From Curvibacter sp. GWA2_64_110 (lineage in GTDB: Bacteria; Pseudomonadota; Gammaproteobacteria; Burkholderiales; Burkholderiaceae_C): a stretch of DNA of 36,303 nt. The stretch's first letter is position 1. Every line of letters begins with the position of its first letter. This document shows positions 18,257-26,077 of this stretch, one piece after another. Where the stretch lies: the NCBI GenBank assembly GCA_001797315.1, contig MGPC01000016.1:1-36303 (forward strand), read 5' to 3'. Made by a program: the position numbers and the translations under genes. The notes beneath the pieces are model-generated. The model did no database searches. It was not told where the DNA came from and worked only from the letters and a program-made list of their open reading frames with translations.

Positions 18257-18935
18257 CGGCAGTCTCCTCCCAAGGCAGGTTCAACCCCAATTGGCCCACA
18301 GCACGCGCCCAGCGCTTCTCCAGCGTGCCATCAATTTGCGTCCCGGCCGATTGAACCAGGCAGCCCCCGCGCGAAATTGAGGCGTCAGCCAGCAGGGTCA
18401 GCGGCAGATTCGGATATTCCGAACGCAGAACATCCTGCAGCATGTCCATGTCCAGCGGATGAAGCTTGAGCACCGTACTCTTGCTGTCGGCAATCAGCGG
18501 TGTCAGCGCCTCGCGGATCACTGGCAGCAGGGCATTCGGGTTGATCGAGATTTCATGCCGAAGTACTTGACGCGCCAGTTCGCAAGCCAGTTCCAGCAAG
18601 CCGCGAGCGGCCACCTGTTCGGCCGCATCCAGCTGCGCATGGGCGGACGCCACCAACGCGGCCAGCTGCTGGGCGGTTTCCTGCCCCTGGTTGTTCAGAA
18701 AGGCGTTGACCTGCTCCTGCGCTTCCAGCATGGCCTGGCCATGCCCCTGGACACTGCCGTCGGCAAATCCCTGGGCATAACCTTCCTGCCGGAAGGCCTC
18801 GGCCTGCTCCTCTTGAACCCGGGCCCGAGCCTGTTCTTCGAGCAGCATGGTGGCCGCGTCCACCGCGCCGAAGCGCCACTGGGCCACGGCGTCGATTTCT
18901 TCGCCCGGGATGAAGCGTGAGTAGTTGCTGGCCAT
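18246..18935 (-). CDS. fliH: Flagellar assembly protein FliH
   Basis: 229 residues. An Ala/Glu/Gln-rich N-terminal half has repeated Gly-x-x-x-Gly spacing ([17 protein letters not shown]), as typical of FliH, and the C-terminal half (about 120-220) is the conserved V-type ATPase E-subunit-like domain ([15 protein letters not shown], ending [15 protein letters not shown]). It binds and restrains FliI and tethers it to FliN in the C ring. It starts 5 bases after the fliG stop without a strong ribosome site of its own, suggesting coupled translation. Confidence 0.93.
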   Translation of the reverse strand: MASNYSRFIPGEEIDAVAQWRFGAVDAATMLLEEQARARVQEEQAEAFRQEGYAQGFADGSVQGHGQAMLEAQEQVNAFLNNQGQETAQQLAALVASAHAQLDAAEQVAARGLLELACELARQVLRHEISINPNALLPVIREALTPLIADSKSTVLKLHPLDMDMLQDVLRSEYPNLPLTLLADASISRGGCLVQSAGTQIDGTLEKRWARAVGQLGLNLPWEETADEQ

Positions 18936-18940
18936 ACAAC

Positions 18941-19939
18941 TCAGACCATGGCGTCATCGGCGCCTGTGGCGATGACAATCTGTCCCTCGTCGGCCAGTCG
19001 ACGGACGATCTTGAGCACTTCCTTCTGCTGCGCCTCGACTTCCGACAAGCGCATGGGGCCGCGCGACTCCAGGTCTTCGCGCAGCGTTTCCGCCGCCCGC
19101 GACGACATGTTGGAAAGAAACTTCTCCTTGAGCTCGGGTTGCGCCCCCTTGAGCGCAACGATGAGCGCGTCGGACGCCACTTCCTTGAGCACCATCTGGA
19201 TGGCCTTGTCGTCGAGCTTGATGACGTCGTCGAACACGAACATCTTGTCCATGATCTTCTGGGCCAATTCGGGATCGTGGCTGCGAATGGACTCGAGCAC
19301 CGTGCCCTCGATGACCGTGCCCATCATGTTGATCATCTCCGCCGCCGTCTTGACACCACCCAACGACGCCTTGCGGATCTTGTCACCGCCGGCCAGCACC
19401 TTGAACAGCACTTCGTTCAGATCCTTCAGGGCCGTGGGTTGAATGCCTTCCATGGTCGCGATGCGCAGCATGACCTCATTGCGCTGCCGCTCCGTCAGGT
19501 GCCGGAGCACATCGGCAGCCTGGTCGTAATCCAGGTGCACCATGATGGCAGCAACGATCTGCGGATGCTCGTTGCGCAGCAACTCGGCCACCGACAGCGG
19601 GTCCATCCACTTCAGGCTTTCGATGCCCGAGACATCGCCGCCCTGAAGAATCCGGTCCAGCAGCAACGCGGCCTTGTCGTCGCCCAGCGCCCGCTTGAGC
19701 ACCGAGCGCACATAGTCCCCCGAGTCGGACACCAGCAGGCTGTGCGCCGCGGCAACATTGGTGAACCGCCCGACCACCTCATCAACCCTTTCGCGCGTGA
19801 TGCTCCGGGTTTTGGCAATGGCTTCACCCAGCTTCTGCACCTCTTTCGGTGACAGATGCTTGAACACCTCTGCTGCCTCCTCTTCGCCGAGAGACATCAG
19901 CAGGATCGCGGCATTTTGGAGTCCGTCGTCTTGAGACAT
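18941..19939 (-). CDS. fliG: Flagellar motor switch protein FliG
   Basis: 332 residues (E. coli 331). The N-terminal domain that sits on FliF is followed by the middle domain with the EHPQ motif (LLRNEHPQIVA) and the C-terminal torque domain (KIMDKMFVFDDVIKLDD, with its charged residues facing the stator). ATG 19939 is chosen over an in-frame ATG at 19957: GGGT precedes it and it gives the usual family start MSQDDGLQNAA. It lies 24 bases from fliF. Confidence 0.95.
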   Translation of the reverse strand: MSQDDGLQNAAILLMSLGEEEAAEVFKHLSPKEVQKLGEAIAKTRSITRERVDEVVGRFTNVAAAHSLLVSDSGDYVRSVLKRALGDDKAALLLDRILQGGDVSGIESLKWMDPLSVAELLRNEHPQIVAAIMVHLDYDQAADVLRHLTERQRNEVMLRIATMEGIQPTALKDLNEVLFKVLAGGDKIRKASLGGVKTAAEMINMMGTVIEGTVLESIRSHDPELAQKIMDKMFVFDDVIKLDDKAIQMVLKEVASDALIVALKGAQPELKEKFLSNMSSRAAETLREDLESRGPMRLSEVEAQQKEVLKIVRRLADEGQIVIATGADDAMV

Positions 19940-19963
19940 TGTGTTACCCAGCAGCATGATCGG

Positions 19964-21640
19964 TCAGGCCGCAGCCTCGCCATTGATCCAGTTCTTGACG
20001 ATACTGGCCACTGCCGCTGGATTCTCCCGCGTCAGCTTGCGAGCATCCTCCAGCGCCAACTCGCCGGCAGAGGGCAGGGCCGGTTCATCTTTGACCGGGG
20101 CGGCCAGTTGCGGACGTTCCGGCTCTTCTGCCAGCATGGCATCGACCTGCTTGCGTCCGGCTGGACGGAGTGACGACTTGAGCGCCGGCCGGATCACGCC
20201 GAACAGCACCAAGGAGCCCAGCAGCAGGGTGCCCACCGGCCACGCAAGGTTGCGTGCCAGATCTTGTGTTTCAGGCTGCTTCCAGAAAGGCACCTCAGGC
20301 AAGGTGATCTTTTCCTTGGCAAACGGCGCATTCATGAGGTTCACGGAGTCACCTCGGTCCTGATTGAAACCGATTGTCTCACGGACCAATGCGGTCATTT
20401 TTTCCAGTTGCTGCTCGGTCAGGGGCTGGGTTGTCGTCTTGCCCTTGTCATCGGTCGTGGTCTGGTGATTGATCACCACGGCCGCACTCAGCCGCTTGAC
20501 AACACCCGAACCGGCCTTGACCACCTTGATGGTCTTGTCCACCTCGTAGTTGATGATGGACTCGCGCTTGCTGTTGCCGGCGGCCGTGCTGGCAGCCGCA
20601 CCGCCAGCCGGTGTCGGCGCCAGCGCCTGCGCCGGCCCATTGACGGGTGCCGTCGACGGCCCGGGTGGCTGGTTGGTTGTGGCGCCGGGCACGCCGGAGG
20701 GGGTGCTGCTGGCCCCCCCATTGCTGCTCTCCACCAGTTGCTGGCTGCGGATGGCGCTGGTTTCAGGCGTCTGGTTGGGACGATGTGACTCGGAAGTCTG
20801 CTCGGTCTGGGAGAAATCCACTTCAGCCGTGACCTGCGCTTTGACGTTCTGCCGACCGACAACGGGCTCCAGAATATCCAGCACACGCTGGCGGTACATC
20901 TGCTCAATCTGCTGCACATACTGCAACTGCTGCGCATCCGCGCCGCCGGCCATGCCGTTGAGCCCGTCTACCGGTGTCGAGAGCAGCTTGCCCGTCTCGT
21001 CCAGCACACTGACAGCCTCCGGCTTCATCTCGGGCACACTGGACGCCACCAGGTGAATGATGCCGGACAATTGATTGCGGTCCAGCGACCGGCCGGCATT
21101 CAGACTGACCAGCACCGAGGCGGAGGGTTTTTGCTGCTCGCGGAAAAAACCATTTTGATTGGGCAGCGCCAGATGCACGCGAGCGCTCTGCACCGACGAC
21201 AGGGCCTGGATCGAGCGCGTCAGCTCCCCCTCCAAGCCACGCTGGAACGTCAAACGCTCCTGAAACTGGGTCATGCCGAAGCGGTTGGCTTCCATCATTT
21301 CAAAGCCGGCCACCGAGCCCTTGGGCAAACCCTGGGACGCCAGACGCAAGCGGGTATCGTGCACCTTGTCGGCCGGCACCAGGATGGCATTGCCGCCATC
21401 GGCGTGCTTGTAGGGAATGTTCAGCTGCGACAACTGGGCAATGATGGCGCCGCCGTCTTTGTCAGACAGGTTGGCATACAGCACCCGCCATTCAGCCTGT
21501 CGCCCCATCACCAGACCGATGATCGCGATGGCCACGAACAGGGCTGCGCCCAAGGCCAGGCGCAATTTCTGCCCCTGGTCCAGAGCAGCCAGTCGCTGTG
21601 TCAAGGTCGGATTAACGGGAATTGCAGGAGCGGTAGCCAT
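19964..21640 (-). CDS. fliF: Flagellar MS-ring protein FliF
   Basis: About 558 residues (E. coli 552). One N-terminal membrane helix (about 28-46), periplasmic ring-building domains with SQGLPKG, GFEMME, QFQERLTFQRGLEGEL and ARVHLALPNQ, a Pro/Gly/Ala-rich loop near 300-350, a second membrane helix (about 425-450) and an acidic FliG-binding tail. FliF forms the MS ring that nucleates the basal body. The open frame extends to 21751, but homology starts at the two ATGs at 21643/21640, with GGA 4 to 7 bases upstream. It is the first gene of the fliFGHIJK operon. Confidence 0.93.
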   Translation of the reverse strand: MATAPAIPVNPTLTQRLAALDQGQKLRLALGAALFVAIAIIGLVMGRQAEWRVLYANLSDKDGGAIIAQLSQLNIPYKHADGGNAILVPADKVHDTRLRLASQGLPKGSVAGFEMMEANRFGMTQFQERLTFQRGLEGELTRSIQALSSVQSARVHLALPNQNGFFREQQKPSASVLVSLNAGRSLDRNQLSGIIHLVASSVPEMKPEAVSVLDETGKLLSTPVDGLNGMAGGADAQQLQYVQQIEQMYRQRVLDILEPVVGRQNVKAQVTAEVDFSQTEQTSESHRPNQTPETSAIRSQQLVESSNGGASSTPSGVPGATTNQPPGPSTAPVNGPAQALAPTPAGGAAASTAAGNSKRESIINYEVDKTIKVVKAGSGVVKRLSAAVVINHQTTTDDKGKTTTQPLTEQQLEKMTALVRETIGFNQDRGDSVNLMNAPFAKEKITLPEVPFWKQPETQDLARNLAWPVGTLLLGSLVLFGVIRPALKSSLRPAGRKQVDAMLAEEPERPQLAAPVKDEPALPSAGELALEDARKLTRENPAAVASIVKNWINGEAAA

Positions 21641-21690
21641 CATGTTTTCCGGTGCGGTGAGATGCAGCCTTGCATCGTCAATGGCATCGA

Positions 21691-21717
21691 TTATTCGGCC
21701 TGGCCCCGAAAACATTA
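21691..21717 (-). promoter_or_regulatory. Candidate sigma28-like promoter upstream of fliF
   Basis: On the minus strand TAATGTTT (21710-21717) and GCCGAATAA (21691-21699) resemble the sigma28 boxes TAAAGTTT and GCCGATAA. The spacer is 10 instead of 11 bases and the -10 box has an inserted A. It lies 50 bases before the chosen fliF start. fliF is usually an earlier-class gene, so this could be chance. Confidence 0.3.
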
Positions 21718-21815
21718 GGATGAAAAGCCCCGGATTTCCCCGCCATTTCAAAATAGTGGCAGCCGCAGCCCGGCGCTAGGATCGCTGCAACCCTTTTTTC
21801 CTCCGGGACAGCACC

Positions 21816-22133
21816 ATGGATCTTCGTCTTTCACCCACCACCATGCCCGTCGCGGTGCGGCCCGGCCTCGCCGCAAAAACCGCCTCCGCTCAGGTGGCGG
21901 GAACACCGGACAATGGCTTTTCCGGCGCGCTCAAATCGGCGCTGCAATCCGTCAGCCAGGCCCAGAATCAGGCCTCCACTCTGCAGCGCGAGGTGCAGAT
22001 GGAGAACCCCAAGGTCAGCCTGGAAGAAACCATGGTGGCGATTCAGAAAGCCCAAATCGGTTTCCAGGCCACGCTGCATGTGCGCAACCGGATGGTTCAG
22101 GCCTACACCGACATCATGAACATGCAGGTGTAA
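21816..22133 (+). CDS. fliE: Flagellar hook-basal body protein FliE
   Basis: 105 residues (E. coli 104). The C-terminal half carries the family pattern: EVQMENPKVSLEETMVAIQKAQ followed by RNRMVQAYTDIMNMQV, cited here in short as NPKVSLEETMVAIQKA and VQAYTDIMNMQ. FliE joins the MS ring to the proximal rod and is one of the first exported proteins. It diverges from fliF, so the 175 bases between them hold both promoters. GGGAC lies about 7 bases before ATG 21816. Confidence 0.95.
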   Translation: MDLRLSPTTMPVAVRPGLAAKTASAQVAGTPDNGFSGALKSALQSVSQAQNQASTLQREVQMENPKVSLEETMVAIQKAQIGFQATLHVRNRMVQAYTDIMNMQV

Positions 22134-22157
22134 TTAGCCTCCCGCCATTACCGATAA
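22131..22157 (+). promoter_or_regulatory. Candidate sigma28-like sequence antisense to fliT
   Basis: TAAT (22131-22134) and ACCGATAA (22150-22157) have exactly the 15-base sigma28 spacing and differ from TAAA/GCCGATAA at two of twelve positions. It points rightward, antisense to fliT. A match of this quality is expected a few times by chance in a window of this size. Confidence 0.25.
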
Positions 22158-22184
22158 AGCGCAGGCAGCTATAAATTCAATAGC
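22157..22184 (+). repeat. Short intergenic repeat of Comamonadaceae type
   Basis: The sequence AAGCGCAGGCAGCTAT followed by AAATTCAATAGC fits a small dispersed repeat (GCGCAAGC-AGCTAT...ATAGC) that I recall between genes in Rhodoferax, Polaromonas and relatives. GCTAT/ATAGC can pair. It sits in the 54-base gap between the converging ends of fliE and fliT, where it may act as a weak terminator. A related sequence lies inside a gene at 32879-32906. Confidence 0.5.
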
Positions 22185-22187
22185 AAA

Positions 22188-22484
22188 CTAGTGCAGCAGC
22201 TGCGAGCCGGGAAAACGCTGCTCGAAATGCGTCAGCCACGGCTCGGCCAGGTAGCGGATCTGGGCGTCGTTGAGCAGGATGCGCTGCATGATGCGAGTCT
22301 TCTCGCGTCGCTGCTCGGGTTGCAGCTCCTCGCTACGCGCCTTCAGGCGAAGCTGCTCGATCAATACCGCGCAAGCCCCTTCAAACCGGACCACCTGGTC
22401 CCAGTCCTCGGCCTTGGCCGCGTCCAGCATCTTGCGACTGCTGTCTTCAATGGCGCGGTAATAGTCAATTAGCATTTGCGGCAT
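22188..22484 (-). CDS. fliT: Flagellar chaperone FliT
   Basis: 98 residues, all predicted helical, with IDYYRAIEDSSRKMLDAAKAEDWDQV near the N-terminus and LLNDAQIRYLAEPW toward the C-terminus, the pattern of short beta-proteobacterial FliT proteins. FliT is the chaperone for FliD and in enterics also antagonises FlhDC. ATG 22484 has AGGGG 7 bases upstream; an in-frame start at 22553 would run far into fliS. It lies 37 bases after fliS. Confidence 0.82.
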   Translation of the reverse strand: MPQMLIDYYRAIEDSSRKMLDAAKAEDWDQVVRFEGACAVLIEQLRLKARSEELQPEQRREKTRIMQRILLNDAQIRYLAEPWLTHFEQRFPGSQLLH

Positions 22485-22521
22485 GGCTTGGCCCCTTGCA
22501 ACTGAAGGTGCGAGTGTGGCT

Positions 22522-22923
22522 TTATTTTCCAATTTGTTTCCAGGCGTCGGCAATGGGTTCGATCAACTCGATCACTTCCGTCACTTTGTGGACGTCATTC
22601 TTGAGATTGGCCTCGGTCAGGCAGCGCACGGCGTAACTGTAGACCGTCCGCAGATTGCCGGCGACTTCGCCACCCGCATCATCGAGGGCGCATTTAAGTC
22701 CTTCTTCGATGAAACGAACCGCCTTACCCAGCTGCTGGCCCTTGACAGCCTGGTCACCGCGCTCAAGCGCAGCACGGGCCGAAGCCAGGGACTGAAGCAA
22801 GGCATCAAACAGGAGGTTGACCAGCTGGTGCGGACTGGCTCCGTCCACAGAGGTTTCAACGCTGACTCGCTTGTAGGCAGAAGCTGCCCGGGTGCTGACT
22901 GGTGTAAACATCTTGTCACTCAT
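22522..22923 (-). CDS. fliS: Flagellin export chaperone FliS
   Basis: 133 residues (E. coli 136), helical, with the family core SPHQLVNLLFDALLQSLASAR and FIEEGLKCALD, cited here in parts, then LRTVYSYAVRCLTEANLKND. FliS binds the flagellin C-terminus and prevents premature polymerisation. The start is ATG 22923; the preceding TTG is in frame. The ribosome site is weak. A good sigma28 promoter lies at 22948-22974, consistent with late-class expression. Confidence 0.94.
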   Translation of the reverse strand: MSDKMFTPVSTRAASAYKRVSVETSVDGASPHQLVNLLFDALLQSLASARAALERGDQAVKGQQLGKAVRFIEEGLKCALDDAGGEVAGNLRTVYSYAVRCLTEANLKNDVHKVTEVIELIEPIADAWKQIGK

Positions 22924-22947
22924 CAATCTTGTTGACTTATGTTTGAT

Positions 22948-22974
22948 GTATCGGCACCTGCAGCCTGAAACTTA
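22948..22974 (-). promoter_or_regulatory. Sigma28 promoter of fliS-fliT
   Basis: On the minus strand TAAG (22971-22974) and GCCGATAC (22948-22955) have the exact 15-base spacing of sigma28 promoters and differ from TAAA/GCCGATAA at two positions. The -35 box continues TTT, as in the consensus extension. It lies in the 65-base gap between fliD and fliS in the correct orientation, about 25 bases before the fliS start. Confidence 0.65.
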
Positions 22975-22988
22975 ACCCGGAACTGGGC

Positions 22989-24431
22989 TTATGAACTACT
23001 CTTGTTCCACTGAGTCACCTGCTGGCTGATGTAGCTGTTCAATGCCGTCAGGCCGGCCATCTTCGAATCCAGCGCGCTGTACTGCGCCCGCAGCCGTTTT
23101 TCCACCAGCGCAACCCGTGCGTTGAGCTTGTCCTGGTCTTTCGAATTGCGCGTGAGTGCCGTCTGCAGGGCGTCCGACTTGGCGGTCACCGTACCATCGG
23201 CCGCCAGCAGGCCATCCGCAAACGCCTTGATCTTGAGGCCAAAACCATCATTTGCAGTGCCCGTGTTGTCGGTGGTAAACAGCGCCGCAAGGTTGGTCGG
23301 ATCCTTCAGAGCGGTATCGAGCTTGCTGCTGGAAAGCGTCAGCAAACCACCGCGCTGCATATCCAGCCCAATGTCTGCCAGACGCGAAAGCGTCGAACCG
23401 GTGGTACTTGATGACCCCAGCAGGCTGCGCATGGCATTTTGCAAGCCAGTGATCACGCTATCGCCCTGCATCACCCCCCCGGACTTGCTGGCCGCGTCGT
23501 ACTTGGTGGCCTCGGTCAGGGTCTTGCTCAGACTGTTGTAGGAAGCCATGAAGTCCTGAACATTCTTCTTCATCGTGGCCGTATCGTCGGCCAGGGCCAC
23601 CGTCACCGGCGAAGTGGTGACCGCCGCAAAGTTCAGCGTCAAGCCGGGCACCGCATCGGCCAGCGTGCTGTTGGCCGATTGCACGGCGATGCCGTTGATG
23701 GTGGCCTGGGTATTCAGGCCCTTCTGGTAGGTGTTAGCCGCCATGCCAAACGAGCCGTTGGCCGGGTCAAAGGCCAAGCGCGACAAGCCGGCACTGTCAT
23801 TGTTGATCCCGTCACTGTCACCCGCCACCTGGATACGAAACCCCGTGGCCTCGCCCGTGCTGTTGGAGCGCATCAGCAGGCGCTCGCCCGAAGCGTCCCG
23901 CAAAACAGTGGCCGTGACACCGGCCGATGCGGCGTTGATCTTGGCAGCGATTTTTGTGAGTGTGTCCTCACCGGCGCCAATTGCCACACTGATGGTAGAG
24001 GCCGAGCCTGCTGTGAAGGCGGGTGTCCCGGTGTAGTTCCAGGTCCCGATATCGATATTGAGCGTCCCAGTCCCGATCGCGGAATCCACGGTCACGGCGG
24101 CAGAAGCGGTTGACTGTGCCGCGGCCATCTGCTGGACCTCGACGCTGAAGGAGGTCGCCGAAGCGGCTCCGGTCACGCTGCCGGTGACGGCGCTCTCGTT
24201 GGACGATTTGACAGTCACCCCGGTCCAGGAACTCGCCGTCGCCAGCTTGCTCGCCGCCGAAGACAGTGCCGCCACCTGCGACTTGATCTGGCCGACCAGA
24301 GACACTCGCGCCTGGATGGTCGACGCCTTGGTTTTCAAGGTGGTAAGCGGCTGCTTTTCGAGCGCCGTCATCTGGCTGATGATGCTTTCAACATCAATGC
24401 CGCTGCCAATGCCGATCGATGAAACTGACAT
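22989..24431 (-). CDS. fliD: Flagellar filament cap protein FliD
   Basis: 480 residues (E. coli 468). The N-terminus SSIGIGSGIDVESIISQM is diagnostic, followed by a coiled-coil stretch with TLKTKASTIQARVS. The middle is Ser/Thr/Ala-rich with a flagellin_IN-like segment near residue 270 ([18 protein letters not shown]). The C-terminal FliD domain ends with ALDSKMAGLTALNSYISQQV. FliD caps the filament and folds flagellin subunits. ATG 24431 has AGGAGG 4 bases upstream; the in-frame start at 24503 would run through two leader hairpins and is unlikely. Confidence 0.94.
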   Translation of the reverse strand: MSVSSIGIGSGIDVESIISQMTALEKQPLTTLKTKASTIQARVSLVGQIKSQVAALSSAASKLATASSWTGVTVKSSNESAVTGSVTGAASATSFSVEVQQMAAAQSTASAAVTVDSAIGTGTLNIDIGTWNYTGTPAFTAGSASTISVAIGAGEDTLTKIAAKINAASAGVTATVLRDASGERLLMRSNSTGEATGFRIQVAGDSDGINNDSAGLSRLAFDPANGSFGMAANTYQKGLNTQATINGIAVQSANSTLADAVPGLTLNFAAVTTSPVTVALADDTATMKKNVQDFMASYNSLSKTLTEATKYDAASKSGGVMQGDSVITGLQNAMRSLLGSSSTTGSTLSRLADIGLDMQRGGLLTLSSSKLDTALKDPTNLAALFTTDNTGTANDGFGLKIKAFADGLLAADGTVTAKSDALQTALTRNSKDQDKLNARVALVEKRLRAQYSALDSKMAGLTALNSYISQQVTQWNKSSS

Positions 24432-24445
24432 ATATCCTCCTGGCT

Positions 24446-24504
24446 CTTGGTCGTTCGTGCTCATCCTGGCCGCGGCGGGCTCCATCAGCCCCTGAACGAC
24501 CAAG
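24446..24504 (-). promoter_or_regulatory. Structured fliD leader: 11-bp inverted repeat next to the ribosome site
   Basis: CTTGGTCGTTC (minus strand 24504-24494) pairs perfectly with GAACGACCAAG (24456-24446). The 37-base loop contains a small GGGCT/AGCCC hairpin. The 3' arm ends 4 bases before the AGGAGG of fliD. It abuts a second hairpin at 24505-24532. The structure could tune fliD translation or mark the fliC transcript end. Confidence 0.5.
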
Positions 24505-24532
24505 GGCGGCGACAGTCAAAACCGTCGCCGCC
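24505..24532 (-). terminator. GC-rich hairpin between fliC and fliD, terminator or attenuator-like
   Basis: GGCGGCGAC and GTCGCCGCC form a perfect 9-bp stem around a 10-base loop, 54 bases after the fliC stop. No T run follows on the minus strand, so it is not a textbook intrinsic terminator. It may limit read-through from the strong fliC promoter into fliD or protect the fliC mRNA 3' end. Confidence 0.5.
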
Positions 24533-24585
24533 TTGAAAACCATTCCAGTCTAGCCAGATCTGGACGGTTCAATCGCGAGAAAAGC

Positions 24586-25776
24586 TTACCTCAACAGGGC
24601 CAATACACCCTGCGGCAGCTGGTTGGCCTGCGCCACCATCGCCGTACCAGCCTGTTGCAGGATCTGCGTGCGCGACAGATTGGCGGTTTCGGTCGCGAAG
24701 TCAGCATCCATGATCCGGCCGCGGGAAGCGGAGATGTTCTCCACCATGATGCCGATGTTGGACACAGCGTTCTCGAAACGGCTCTGGACGGCACCCAACT
24801 TGGCACGTGCACCATTGACCTGGTCAATCGCCGAGTCGATTTTCGCCAGGGCTTTCCAGGCATCGCCTTGGGTGCTGACCGACAGCGTGTCGATGCCGGT
24901 GGCGGTCGTGGCTGCCAACGTGCTGGCGGACACACCGGTGGTGGCGACGGTAAAGCCGGCCAGTGTGGCGACGGCGGCCACGCCAGAGGTATCCAGCGTG
25001 GACGAATAGAGCTCCACATCGTAGGTACCACTGGAGTTCTTGGTCAGGTAGGCCGTCACGCCGGTATCGGAAGTCTTGCGGTTGATCGCCTCGACCACCT
25101 GGCCCAGACGCTCGTCGCCCGAAGTGGCGGCATCAACGGCACCGAGGTCGTACGAGGTGCCGCCGGTGATCGAGATGCTCAGCGTGCCGGTGGCGATGGC
25201 CGTCAGCGTGGTGACGGCCGAAGCCGCGATACCGGCATTGGCGGTATTGGAAGCGTAGTCGATGTCAGCCAGGCCGCTGGCCTTGGCATTGGTCAGGGCG
25301 CCCACGGTGATGTTGTCGCCGGAGTTGGCGCCGACCTGGAACACGGCGCCGGCAAAGGTACCGTCCAGAATCTTCTGGTTGTTGAAGGTGGTGGTCTTGC
25401 CCACGCGGTCGATTTCATCGGCCAGCTGCTTCACTTCAGCCTGCAGGGCGGTACGGTCGGCCGAGCTGTTGGTGGAGTTGGCCGACTGCACGGCCAGTTC
25501 ACGCATGCGCTGCAGCATGTCGCCGACCTTGCCCAGGGCGCCTTCAGCCGTCTGCGCCAGCGAGATGCCGTCATTGGCGTTACGGGCGGCGACGTTCAGA
25601 CCTTTGGCCTGGGTGTTCATGCGCTCGGCGATGGCCAGACCGGCCGCGTCGTCCTTGGCGCTGTTGACACGCAGGCCCGAGGACAGGCGCTGCATGGAGG
25701 TAGCCAGCGAGCTGGCCGACGAAGTCAGATTGCGCTGGGCGTTCAACGAAGGGATGTTCGTGTTGATGCTAGACAT
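24586..25776 (-). CDS. fliC: Flagellin, first copy
   Basis: 396 residues. The conserved N-terminal D0/D1 part (about 1-145) shows [31 protein letters not shown] in parts and [15 protein letters not shown]. The variable centre (about 170-290) is Ala/Thr/Gly-rich with a flagellin_IN motif ([17 protein letters not shown]). The C-terminal D1/D0 (about 310-396) ends [20 protein letters not shown]. It is secreted and polymerises into the filament; no cysteine is present. AGGAG lies 8 bases before ATG 25776, and a strong sigma28 promoter sits at 25839-25865. Codons over 25484-25722 are base-for-base identical to the second flagellin. Confidence 0.96.
   Translation of the reverse strand: MSSINTNIPSLNAQRNLTSSASSLATSMQRLSSGLRVNSAKDDAAGLAIAERMNTQAKGLNVAARNANDGISLAQTAEGALGKVGDMLQRMRELAVQSANSTNSSADRTALQAEVKQLADEIDRVGKTTTFNNQKILDGTFAGAVFQVGANSGDNITVGALTNAKASGLADIDYASNTANAGIAASAVTTLTAIATGTLSISITGGTSYDLGAVDAATSGDERLGQVVEAINRKTSDTGVTAYLTKNSSGTYDVELYSSTLDTSGVAAVATLAGFTVATTGVSASTLAATTATGIDTLSVSTQGDAWKALAKIDSAIDQVNGARAKLGAVQSRFENAVSNIGIMVENISASRGRIMDADFATETANLSRTQILQQAGTAMVAQANQLPQGVLALLR
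25484..25722 (-). repeat. Left arm of a 239-bp perfect inverted repeat (flagellin 5' region)
   Basis: I compared this stretch base by base with 26135-26373 on the opposite strand and found no difference over 239 bases, including all third codon positions. Immediately outside, the two genes diverge at many synonymous positions. The arms are separated by 412 bases. Confidence 0.95.
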
Positions 25777-25838
25777 TTCAATACTCCTAAAAGGTAGATG
25801 TCAATTGACGAACCCTTTTGAGAGGCCCGTTGCAAGTG

Positions 25839-25865
25839 TTTTCGGGCGGTTTTCAGGAAACTTTA
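25839..25865 (-). promoter_or_regulatory. Sigma28 promoter of fliC
   Basis: On the minus strand a perfect TAAAGTTT (25858-25865) is followed after 11 bases by CCCGAAAA (25839-25846), matching GCCGATAA at six of eight positions. This is the canonical flagellin promoter layout for FliA. The predicted start of transcription, about base 25831, gives a leader of about 55 bases. Confidence 0.8.
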
Positions 25866-25884
25866 GGGCTGAATACCCAGGCCG

Positions 25885-25920
25885 CCCCACAAGGTTGTCG
25901 GCCGGCCTACCTGAGTGGGG
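25885..25920. promoter_or_regulatory. 36-bp imperfect palindrome between the two flagellin genes
   Basis: Nested arms CCCCAC/GTGGGG, AGGT/ACCT and a central GGCCGGCC are arranged nearly symmetrically. It lies about 20 bases upstream of the fliC -35 box, in the centre of the region between the two flagellin genes. It could be an operator or a cruciform-forming site; function is unknown. Confidence 0.45.
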
Positions 25921-25923
25921 GGC

Positions 25924-25952
25924 GCCAAATCCCCGGATTTGCCGGCTTTTTT
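25924..25952 (+). terminator. Hairpin followed by six T residues, possible attenuator before flagellin 2
   Basis: AAATCC/GGATTT pairs, and GCC (25924-25926) can pair with GGC (25944-25946) across a 3-base bulge; TTTTTT follows at 25947-25952. In the plus direction this resembles an intrinsic terminator lying 125 bases before the second flagellin. The loop is tight and the stem imperfect. Confidence 0.35.
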
Positions 25953-26077
25953 ACCCTTTTATTGCAGCAACACCCCTTTACATCCGTCCGCACAATTCCT
26001 CAACCGCCAAAACCGTCAGCGCGTCGTGCTGACTTCAAACCGGCACTGGCCACTTTCTTACGTAAAGGAGCTTCGAA

